Of a DNA stretch of 64,000 nucleotides, positions 32,101-43,800 are shown piece after piece. The position numbers and the translations under genes were made by a program. Under the pieces are notes generated by a model. The model was given only the letters and a program-made list of their open reading frames with translations. It was not told where the DNA came from and made no database searches. The DNA is from Eudorina sp. 2006-703-Eu-15. Lineage: Eukaryota; Chlorophyta; Chlorophyceae; Chlamydomonadales; Volvocaceae. The stretch spans positions 1,057,023 to 1,121,022 of the forward strand of contig BDSI01000029.1 in assembly GCA_003117195.1 (NCBI GenBank), in the 5' to 3' direction. Each line of letters opens with the position of its first letter. The first letter of the stretch is position 1.

Positions 32101-35100
32101 GCCGCCCCGCCCAATCTGCTGCAGCAGCTCCAGCCCCCGCATGTCGTTGGCCTGCAGCGGGGAGTCCGCGCTGCTGGGGCCGCCCGCAGCCCGGGGGGGG
32201 GTGCAAGGGGAGGGAGCGCCCCGGGCGTGTGTTTAATGAGAAGCCCGTGTGTGTGTTGGGGGGGGGGGTGCGAGGGGTCCGTGGGGCGCGGCGGGGCGGG
32301 GATGGGAGGCATCAGCGACCCTAGGGTGGATGGGTGCGGAATGGCAAGCGCCCAGCCCGGGCGCGGCCTCCGCTGGCGGCACAGGGACCCCCCCCCACGT
32401 CGCCTTGCGAGTTCTGCCCCCACACCGCCACCGGCGCCCCCCCACCGGATGCCCTCCCTCCCTCCCTGGAGACGTCTACAGGTTTCCTATACCCCTCCCT
32501 CCCTCCCCCCCTCGGTCCACTCACGCGTCCTCCAGCGCCCTCTCCACCTGGATGGACGACAGCGTGGAGTGCAGCGAGTTGACCAGGACCTGCGGGAGGA
32601 GAAGGAGGGACGGGGGGGGGTGTATGAACGGGGTATAGGGAATGGGCAGGCACAGTGAAGCCGCACTGCCGCCAGGGCCAAGGGAAGGGGGGCGGGCCCA
32701 GGGGCGAAAAAGGAAATACTGCACAGAAACGGAAAGGGGGGAGGGGCGCGTTGGATTGGGTGGGTCCGATGACTTTGGGTATGCGGGGCTGCGATACGAG
32801 GAGCGCACTGACCATCGAGTCCCGTCCTAAGGACGCGGTTGTACCCCAGCCCGTTCGGCATATGTGTTCAGCACGAGGAGCCCCCCCGAACCAAGGAACT
32901 GCGCGTGCACATGTGTGCGCTGTTGGCATGTAGATGATGTCCTCGTTCGTCGTATGGACGTGCGTATGCCTGTGCTAGTGCGCGAGATCAGTGCCTTGCC
33001 GAAACCCCCGCTTCTCACCCCCCCCCGGGCCCCCGCGCGGTTCGTTACGTGCCTGCCACCTTGAAGCAACCAACAGTCAACACACAGCTGAGCCCCCCCC
33101 CCCCGCCCACCCCCCGCGCGGTGCCGTGGCGACCGCCCAGGCCGATATAGACCAGCTGGCGCTATGGGTGCAATACAGAGATGGTGGTGGGGGCCTGAGG
33201 GCGCGCGCGAGTGGTCGGACATCCCGTGGGCCCCGCCACCCCCCACCCCTCACCCCCCGCCCCCGCCCCCCCGCTACCCGCCTGCAGGTGGCTCAGCGGT
33301 GCGGGGTCCTCCAACGCGAATGAGAGGTTGGAGGCGGAGGGCGGCCACAGCTCCGTGGTGCCCAGGGCCTCTGGAGGCGGTGCAGAAGTAAGTAGGGAGG
33401 GGGCGGGGTCAGGAGGCGACGGAGGAAGGGGCGGGGGAGGGGACCAGGGAAGTTATAGGTATAGGGGGGTAAAAAGGAAAGAAAAACACAATGGGGTCGG
33501 TGTAGGAGGGTGTGCGGGGGCCTCGCCCCCTCCCCGGCCCTGATAGCCAGCGTGACGAATCACCCAGCCCTGCTCGGTGCTCCTTTCACGTCGGCCCCAT
33601 TCCTCCATTCTCCCCAGGCCGAGACCCCGACGACGCTGGGAGATGTGGGATACCTGGGCACTGTCCAACATGTCTCCACCGGACCTGGGCTCCGGTGGCA
33701 GTCAGCGCAACCAACCACCAAGGCAGCGATACCGCAAAACGTCCGACACCTACCCCGCCTGTCCGCCTCGACCCCCGGGCCCCCAACCGCCCGCCCCGCC
33801 AAACCCTCACCCACCGGTCCACTCCGCGGAGCTCCTCCTGCGCCCCCTCCTGGAGCCGCCCCCCGCCGCCCCCTGCGACAGCACCGACTGCCCCCCGATG
33901 AACGCCGAGGGGTGCATCAGCCGGCTGCTCATCTGGGACCACTCCACCAGCAGGGACCCCAGCAGCCGCTGCTGCACGCTGGGGGCAACCAGCTGGGGAG
34001 GGAGGGAGGGGCGGAGGGGGCGGGGTGTAGAAAATTGGGGGGAGGGAGGGGAGCGGGAGAGGGGGCTGTTGGGGCGAGCTTTGGGAGTAGCTGTTTACAC
34101 GGGGGCGGGAGCCCAGGGGAGAGGGGGACGCCGGGTGATGACGGCAAGCTGCTGACGTCAGGGGGGTTCGGAGGCGCAGCAGGATCCCGTCCACGTCCGT
34201 ACTGTTCTGGGGGGCTTCTTCTCCAGGTGCGCGCATCCGCGCCGCAACGTGCATCTTCCCTTCCAAACCGCCGTACTGCATTCGTGCCCACGCCCTCTAT
34301 CCCCCTCCTCAACCTCACCACCCCCCTCACCGGACCTTTGCTCTGGCAGCAGCGCATTTTGAATATGTCTACCCATTTCCTATACCAAACCACTCACCTC
34401 TCCATCCCCCCACCCCTCACTCCCACCCCCACCCCACCGCCCTCACCTCCGCCACCTGCGTCATCTCCTCGAGCACCCGCTCCAGAACCGACTCCTGAAG
34501 CAACTCCCGGAAACCCACGTACAGCGCCAAGTACGGCTCGTTGCCGTTCGTACCGCCGATGGCGGTGCCGCCAATGGCGCTCGCCACCGTCGCAATCGCG
34601 TCCGCGCAGCTCAAGTCATCGCCGCCGCTGATGGGATGCGCCTCCATAAGGCTCCTTCCGCCGCCGCCGCCGCCGCCGCTGCCGCGGCTGACGCGTCCGC
34701 CGCCGGTGCCGCCGCCGGGGCTGGTCCGGAAGCTGGCGCCCTCGCCGCCGGCCGTATTGCCGCCGCCGCTGGCCGCGGCCGCTGCCGCGGTGACAGCTCC
34801 GAAACCCAGTCCCAGAGCGATGACGAGGCTGCCCAGCGGCGCGTATCGGCCGCAGGCACTGCGCCGCAGCATGGAGGGGGAGGCGGAGAGGGGCGGCGGG
34901 GGGACTGCGTGGCTGGCGGAGTGGCCGGCGAAGGCGCCGCTGTTGTTGACCGAGTCCTCGCCCAGGTTGCCGGCCATGCCTTCGGGGGCAGCGCGAAGGG
35001 GGCGGGGATCGACATGCGATTCGGCAGGGCAGGGCAGGGGAGGGGCCCGGGCAGGGGTAGGTGCAGGAGAGCCGGGCCGGCGGGTGGATGTGCGCGTGTG

Positions 35101-38100
35101 TGGGGGGGGGAGGGACAGCGAACGGGTGGAAGCAGAAGCACGCCACACAGCAGCAGCCCAGACTGTGGGTGGGATGTGTGAAGAGAAACTGAGCCGCGCG
35201 AAGCGGGATGGGATGTGTGTGTGTGGGGGGGGGGTACAGGAAATTGGTAGGCATGTATGCGTGTGTGTGTGTGTGGGGGGGGGAGGTCGAGCACACCACG
35301 AGTAGGACAGGTTCGTCAGCCAGTTGACGGAAGGAGCTCCCATTGAGCTGCGGAAGCGGAAAGCCCGAAACCACCCCCTCCCCCGCCCTCCCGCCTTCTC
35401 CGGGGAGGGGGACGACGACGGCGCGTCGACAGGGCGAAACCCTCGCCCCCCACACCCAACTCACCCACGGCCTCTCACTTGAACAGCCCGCTCCGTGTTC
35501 CCCTGGATCCCCACTCCCACATACACCCCAACCCTAACCCCCCCGGGGGGGGGGTAGTGGGTGGTGTAAGGGCACTCACCTCCCCCGAACCTGGCGTCAC
35601 ACAGCCTGCACGCCAGGGTGATGTCCCGTATGGGCGCCCCGTCCCGGGCCAGCACCTCGGCGCAGCTGCGGATGGCGGTGCCGGAGGGGGGCTGGGCGTG
35701 CAGCGCGTCGTGCAGCGTGGTGTTGGAGAGGGAGATCACGGTGGCCTGGGGGGGCCGGGGGCGGGGAGGGTATAGGAAATTGGTAGGCATATTTATACCG
35801 GGGCGGGGGGCGGGGAGGGGGGGCGGGGCGGGGCGGGGGGCGGGAGGGGGCGGCAAAGGAGATAAGAAATCAGTATACATGATGAGGGGGGCAGCAGGGA
35901 GCGGGCGGGGTAGATGTGTGTAGCGCATACGAGCACATGCATGAAAGGACGTGCCCCTCGACGAACACATTCCCCTCCCTGGCCCCCAGGCACCCTTCAT
36001 CGCCGGTCAGATGGTACCCAGCGGGGGGAGGAGAGCAGTGTCCGGGCCCGGCGCTGGGCCGCTGAAGGACTTCAGGGGTCGGGGTCGGGGTCGGGGAGGG
36101 GCGTGGTTGGATGAAGAAGAGGGGCGATGATTCTTCGCCGCCGACAGCCTATGTACCCCTCCGCTCTCCCCGCTTTCCTCTCTCTTCCCCGCTCCCCCTC
36201 CCAGCCTGCCAGGCTCAGCCCCCCTCACCTTCACGCTGGTGGACATGGTTTCGGAGACGAAACCCATCAGGTTGTCAGGATCCTGGATGATACACCAGGG
36301 CCGGACGGCGACGGGATGGAGAGGTAAGGGGTCCAGGGCAATGGAGAGGGAAACAATTATTCTGTGGTGTATGTAGGGGGGAGGCCCGGGCCAAGTGGAC
36401 CGGCAGATGGGCACACACACCATCTTCCTATCGGCATCCTCTACCGAGTGTCCCGGCGCTAACCCTGACCCTGCCCACAACTCCTGGATTTGCCCTGCTT
36501 ATTCTGTAGTCATGGAGTTCTGGCAGCGGGTGGCCAGTTTCGCAGAACTGGGCCGACCGCGACGGGGATGGGAGGGGGTGGGACCGGACCACCCAATCCT
36601 ATCGGTGGTGGACGGCCGGATCCGCTGCGTGCAGCCAGTAGACGTAGACTCTTGATGGATAGATAGCAGCGCGAGGCGCTAGGGTGTAGGGATTGGTACA
36701 AGGGAAGCCCACTTCCGGGCACGATGGAGATCCGTGGGTGCCCGAGGAGGGTAGGGCCAGACCAGTGGGAGTTGGCAGCGGGACTTGTAGGCGAGGGTCG
36801 CGAGCGACGGGAAGGGGTGTACGACAGGGAAGCTTACGTGGTGATGTGCTGCCTTGTGCAAACCATAGCCCCATCATGGAGCGCCCGACTGCATACCCGG
36901 ACCCAGCAAGGCCTGACGTGTGCGAGACGCCTCGCTCTGGCTCAGCTGGGCGGGCAGGCCTGCCGGATGGTGCAGCCTTAGCTAGTACGATTAGGTTGGG
37001 GCGCGAGATCAGGCTAGTTTTACCGCACCGGGCAGGGGCGCGGCTCCGAATTGCTGAGGACCGCGCCCTGGGTGCTGCAAGGACTTGAGGAGGTTGAACA
37101 GCGGACTGCAAGGCGCAGACCGCCCGGGATGGGCTTCTGCCCATTCCCTTGAGGGGGCACAGCTGTCACCGATCCTCAGGGATCGGGCGAGCGCCCTTGG
37201 TTGAGAGCGAGGGGACAGAGGCCCCTTACGCCCCCCTCCGCCGTATCCGGGGGAGAGTGCTTCGGCGGTCTCCCGTATGGGGCGGGTTAGCGCCCCCGGC
37301 CAGCGTCGGCCCGGCAGATATGTAACGATACACACACACACACGGCTCAGCTTTTCTCCATGCTAACACACACACACACGGACATACACACACACGGACA
37401 TACACACATACGGACATACCCCCCACCACGCACCTCCACCCCCGCCCCCGTGTCCACCCCCTCGTCTGCCATCGCACGTGCATTCCCTCCCTCATGTCGC
37501 GCGCCTCCCCCCCCCAGACCGATGCCCCTCATGCATGGTGGCATCCTGTCCACGGCCGGGTTTGTGGGGAGTCATTTCTTCCTGGCCCGCTACCCGGTTC
37601 GTCATTTGCCCTTGCACCGGTCTCGTTCCTTCTGTGTTGTTTGCACCCCTACTTTGTCCGGCGTCGTCTCTACCTGCCGTACTTTTCACGTACACTCCTT
37701 CCCATATATTCGGTGCGACGCGCCGTCGCGTTCTTACGCCGCGCCACCACCATAGTTACATCCCACATAGCTTCTGCTTTGTTGCTTTATTTGTTTTCCT
37801 TTGCCAATCCTTACATCCGCTTCCCTGTTCTCGCCTTGCATGCGCTCCATCGCCCACATCGTTACCTCGCTACGGCGTTCTTCCCCGTATATAAAGGTAA
37901 CATTTCCGTTCCGTCCGTCCGTTTTCCATAGTGTACTGTTGCTACGCCCGTGCTTGCGCTGCGCCCTGGTGGTGGCGCGGTCGTCTTGCTCGCCTGCCAT
38001 GTTTGTCTTGTTGCCTTGTCCATGGTAAGTAAATCGCAGGTATTTGTTAGTATCCGGATCTGGGCGGTTATGGGTGGGCTTCTTCTTAAACACATGGACA

Positions 38101-40822
38101 TACACACCTGCAGGGGCACACTCCGGGTGGTCCTCATCTGCGACTGACTGCGCGTCTTCCGACCCAGCAGCACCGCCGACAGCCCGTGCAGACTGGACGA
38201 CACGCCGCCGCCGCCGCCGCCGGCCCCTCCCGCGCCGCCGCCGCCGTGGCCGCCGCCAGAGCCTCCGCCCCCCGCCGATGTGTTGCTCAGGTTGGCCTGC
38301 AGCAGCGCCGTAGCGCTTGGTATCCCCGCCCCCGCCCCCGGGCCCATGGCTGCACCGCCCACCCCCGCGTGCTGGCTCCCGCTGAGACGGGTGGCGCCCG
38401 CACCCACACCCGCACCAAGACCAGCTCCTCCCGCCGCCGCTGCCGCCGCCGCTGCCCCCGCATGAATGGTCGCGTGCCGCTGTTGTGACGCCATGTCCCT
38501 CTGGGACAGGGCCCGGCCCTGCACCGACATGTGTGTCCCCCCGCCGCCCCCCGCCATGGCGGCCCGGGCCGTGGATCCGCGGGGGGTGCGCTGCTGCTTG
38601 AAGAAGGCGGCGGTGGCGCCGCTGCTGTGGACCAGCGCCACCAGGCAGTGAGCCTGGGGAGGGGGAAGGGGAGTGTAAAGGGTCGAGGGCTGTCTTTATT
38701 GACAAAGGGGATTGACACGGAAACAGACCCCAATGAGCCAGCCCGGCGACAGATACATACTAATCTCCGGTACCTGGAAAAGGCGGGAAAACGAAACGAA
38801 ACGGGAAGTGAAGCCGCCGAGCCAGCACTGGCGCTGCTACGCAGAGTCGAAAGGCAGAGACAGCCGAACACCCTAGACCCCAAACCCAGTATGCAGGACG
38901 TGACGTAGATATGTGCTGAAGGGAGGGGTGCAGGCGTCGCCAGAGGACTGTCTCCCAAAGGAGTTCAGAGGCGCTCAGAGGGCAGGGGTGCAGTGGCGAA
39001 GTGGTGGACAATCCCCACGCCCGCCATACGCACCTGATCTACCAATGCGGTGTATTCCCCCCTTATGTCAGCAGGTAAACAATCCCCACGCCGCCCATAA
39101 CCCCCCTTATGTCAGCGGGTAGGCAATCCCCACGCCCCCCATAACCCCCCTTATGTCCCCCCTTATGTCAGCGGGTAGACCGGGGCGAGGAGCCTGTATT
39201 GGCCTGAGTGTGGGCCTGTGTGGGTGGGGTTCTACTGCCGCACACGAGATCGACCCACGATAACCGCGATACGCCGTCCAGCGCGCCTGCCGTACCCCTG
39301 CCGTACCTGCAGCCGGAAGCGCTGGTATATGAGACCCTTGGTGGTGCCGATGAGGCAGTTGACGAGGTTCTGTGGAACATGATGTGGTTGCCGGGGTGGG
39401 GTGGATTATGGTCGTGGGTGGGCGGGCGGGCGGTTGGGTGGGTGGCCGGGTGAGGGTGTACCCATGGGGAGGGGGGGGACAATCACGGCGCTCCAGAGTC
39501 CCGGCGCTTCTCGCGCTCGCGTGGCCCCCTGCCTGACCGGCGTCCGTCGTGTGCCGGGCTCCGTCCATCCGCTCCGGTTGTCGTTGCCAGTGCTCACACA
39601 GAAACCCGCCCGAACCGCCCAATCCCATGACATCTACCGAATGACCTGCAACTTACCTGGGCAAGGAGCAGGGCAACCAGGACAGCCGCGCCACCACCGC
39701 ATGTGTGTGCTATTAAGGCAGGCAGAACAGGAGTGCGTGACATGCGAGGGGCCGAGTGGCGCCCAATAGTTTGCCCGTATGCGTATTTAATATACCCATT
39801 GCCCGACCCATATATCAAAAAAAGGCTGCGGTGTCGGAAGAACGCTGTCGATGTGGCGCGGTGTTGGTGTCGCGGCGTCGCGGAAGACTACCAGCTGGTG
39901 CGGGTCGGCTGCCTTGGCCACACAGACTCACACCACAATGCTGTGCGTGCGTGCAATCCTCTCGTTGTTACCCACCTGCAAGCAAAACGCCGTGTAGTCA
40001 GCACCGCCGAAGACGATCCGGGACGGTGCAGAAAAACGTAATGATGTGTGCGAGCGAAAAAGTGTGCATGCCAAGGCAGCCAAGGGGAGGGAATGCTGCG
40101 TCATTGATGCAAAAGTAGGGCGGCAAGAGTCGTACGGCATACGAAGAACGACAGTCGGGCAAGGGCAAACCTCGGTAAACGAAACAGGTAAAGCAATATA
40201 CGATCAGCAAGCAAGGTCAGCGATAGTGGTAGGCAAGAGTGATAGTAGATTGTGTGTGTGTTTGTAATCTGCCGGGCCGGCGCTGGCCGGGGGCGCTAAC
40301 CCGCCCCATTCGGGAGACCGCCGAAGCACTCTCCCCCGGATACGGCGGTAAGGGGCGTAAGGGGCCTCCGTCCCCTCGCTCTCAACCAAGGGCGCGCGCC
40401 CGATCCCTGAGGATCGGCGACAGCTGTGCCCCCTCAAGGGATTGGGCGACAGCCCATCCCGTGCGGTCTGCGCCTTGCAGTCCGCTGTTAAACCTCCTCA
40501 AGTCCTTGCAGCACCCGGGGCGCGTTCCTCAGCAACTCGGAGACGCGCCCCTGCATGGTGCGGTAAGACTAGCCTGGTCCCGCGTCCCAACCTAATCGTA
40601 CTAGCTAAGGTTGCACCATCCGGAAAGGCTGCCTGCCCAGCTGAGCCAGAGCGAGGCGTCTCGCAAGCGTCAGGCCTTGCTGGGTCCGGGTATGCAGTCG
40701 GGCGCTCCATGATGGGGCTATGGTTTGCACAAGGCAGCACATCACCAAGTAAGCTTCCCTGTCGTACACCCTTTCCCGTCGCAAGCGGCCCTCGCCTTTA
40801 AGTCCCGCTGCCAACTCCCACT

Positions 40823-40875
<53 letters not shown>

Positions 40876-43800
40876 GTTAACTGAGCCGCGAGCCGCGCGT
40901 GTGTGTGTGTGTGTTTAGAATTGCAACCCGCCCGACCGAGCCCAGGTGTGTTTAATGAGAAGCCCACCCAGAACCGCCCAGGCCTAGGTGTGTTTGTTTC
41001 GCTCTAAATGATCAGGCAGGCCTCCAAGGTACCATCACAACACCGTCGCGGGGCACGCTTCCTTCGTTCCGTGAACACACACTCCAATGCGGCTCGGTTC
41101 ACCAAGTCGGGCGTGACATCCTTCCAAAGAAACACACCCACCTCCCCGCCCCGCCAACCCCCACCTGCACATCGGGGGCGGCTGACACCCCGCTGACCAG
41201 GCTGCAGGTCTGAGCCACGAAGGACGACTGCTCCGTGTCCGAAAAGAACCCGTAACCGAGAAAGTGCGCCAACTGACTGAGTTGGTACACACATGCGGCC
41301 GACTGGAGCCAGCACCTCGGGGGAGGGGGCGGTGGTGGCGGCGGTGAGGGCGCAGCGGCGATGAAGGGCTGCCGGCTGCTGCGCGCCTGCCGGCTGCTGA
41401 CGCTGCCAGCCCTGCTGACGGACGCGGGGCCGTCCCCGCCTCCACCGGGCCCGTCTTCGCGGTCGCGGTCTCGGTCGTCGCCGTGGGCGGTGAGCGCGCG
41501 ACGGATGCGCTCCGTCAGTGACGGCGGAGACCGCTCCGGGGCGCTGACGGCGGCGGTCGCAGCAGCAGCCGCTGCACCGAACCCCGACACCGCGGCGGCG
41601 CTGACCGCCCCCGCCGCGGCCGCGATGTGCAGCTGCCGTCGCGAGGCGCCCACGCCGGCGCCGGGGACGGAGCCCGAGCCGGAAACCGTCGCCGCCGCCG
41701 CCGGAGCCGTGGCCGTACCGGATACGACGGCTGCTGCAAGCGTCGCCGCTGCGTCCGCCTCCGCGGCCCGCTGCGCCGGGTCCTCCTCCGGGGCCGCGGC
41801 CTTGTGACTGCTGGCGCGGCGTTGAGGGGGCAGCTGCAACCTGTTGCGGGAATGCGGAGGGCTGAGGTGGGGCCCGGTTGCGGAGGCCGACATCAATTGG
41901 CAGGCAAGGGTGAACTGAGTGGACTGCCCCGAGCAAGGGTCCGATGTGGGACTGGTCACCCAGAGGTGTCGGTGGTGAAGATGGTGGCCGTGTGAGTGAC
42001 GGCAGAGGGCGCAGCGGATCCCAGCTTCCCTGGAGCACCCGTCCGCCCACCGCCGCCTCGGCGTCCGCCCACTCCGCACCTGCCAACCCCGCCAGACCGC
42101 CCACTCTGCCGCCACTGCGACCGTCAACGAAGCTATTGCCTATTCAAACCCCAACCGCACCGCATCGCTGGAGATCCTGGTACACTTGATTCTTCACCGG
42201 ACCTTTGCTCTGGCAGCAGCGCAGTTTGAATATGTCAACCAATTTCCTATACCCAACCGCACCCACCTCCCGCCTGGCGCCTCTCTCTCGCCCGCCCTCC
42301 CGCTCGCCTACTCAGGGGCGGTCCGGCCTTCGGGGATTCAAGTCCTTAACCCCCCTTACCTCTTCAGCCCCAGTGTGACGGCGCCCACCACCTCACCCCC
42401 CGACATGAGCGGCAACACCGCGAAGTCCGTCATCGTCCCGCCCGTGGCTGTGACCAAGTCCGCCAAGTCGTGGGGCAGGCTGTGGCGGGAAGGTGGAGAC
42501 GGCGGCCCCCAAGGGACAGCGGCCCCGCCGCCATTACCCGCGCCGACGTGCCCTCCGCCCCCGCCCAAGCGGCCGCCACGGCCCGCGGCTGCGATGCCAG
42601 ATGCTGTGGCCGAACCGTGGGACGTTCCCACTCTGGAGCTCCGCTGCGAGGGAGCCACCATGGTTTCCTCCGGGCGAATCGTGTCCGTCGGCGCCTGTGT
42701 GTCTGGAAGGTGGGGGCGGGGGTGCTTATTTCCCGCAGCCGCCGCCGCTACTGCTGCTGCTCCAGCAGCAGGAGCGGAGCAGTCGGTGCTGCCGTCGGAA
42801 AAGCACGAGTAGACGGTGGTCATCTGGACAGGGAGGGAGGTTGCGAGCCGATCAGATGGATTGAGGATTGGGAACACATTGGACAACGCAGGGATGAGCT
42901 AGCTGCAGGCGTAGGACCGCCAGGCGTAGGACCGCCAGGCGTAGGACGGGGGCAGCCGGAGGGGGCGCAGCCCCCTCCTTCCCTCCCCTCCCCCTCCGAG
43001 AGGGACCGACCGCGGGACTCGGGAGTCCGTCAAGAGGGCCGTGTGGCCGTTTGATCAGATCAGATCAGATGGGCTGGAGGGTTAAATTGAAAAAAGAAAT
43101 AAACCTGAAGACAAGCCCAGGCACACCCAGACTAGAAGCATACTTACGTGGCGAGGTACCTGCGATGGGCTGGAGGGGTATAGGAGTTAGGGTTCAGGGT
43201 CAGAGTTCAGGGTTTGAGTTTAGGAGTCATAGTTCTGGGGCTGGTGTGGGACGCCCAGCTCCAACCCGACCTTCCGGCTGCTTAGGGCTTGGCCCCCCTC
43301 AGCGCGGCGATTCGGCCTGATCTCGCCGAAACGCTGAACCCCTGCCAGGGCCCTATGCGCCCCCATCCCCATCTCCGTTCGCCGCACGCGGCCCCTCCCC
43401 CACGCCCCACACGGACGACACCTCGTTTCATGGCACCATGCAACACCCCTCCTTTTCCATTTTAACCTCTCATCCACACAGCGTTTCCCCCTCTGCTACA
43501 GAACCGACCCTGCCCCCCTTCCCGACCTTTGACGCCTGCACCCGCTGCAGGCTGTTGGCTTGGCGGTCACCCAGGGCCGCGGGGGTGGTGGCGCCCGGCC
43601 TCAGCACGTGGCGGCGAGGGCCCCCGGAGGCCTGTACCACGAAGTAGGTGCCGTCGCTGGACAGGGCCCACAGGCTGGGGTTTCGGGGGCGGGGGCACGG
43701 GAGGCGGGGCAGGAGGTCACGGCGGTCATCGGAGGGGACACGTGTCGGTACGGCGGGCACACGCGGGGCCGGGGCGGGGCGAGGCACGTGTAACGGGCAT

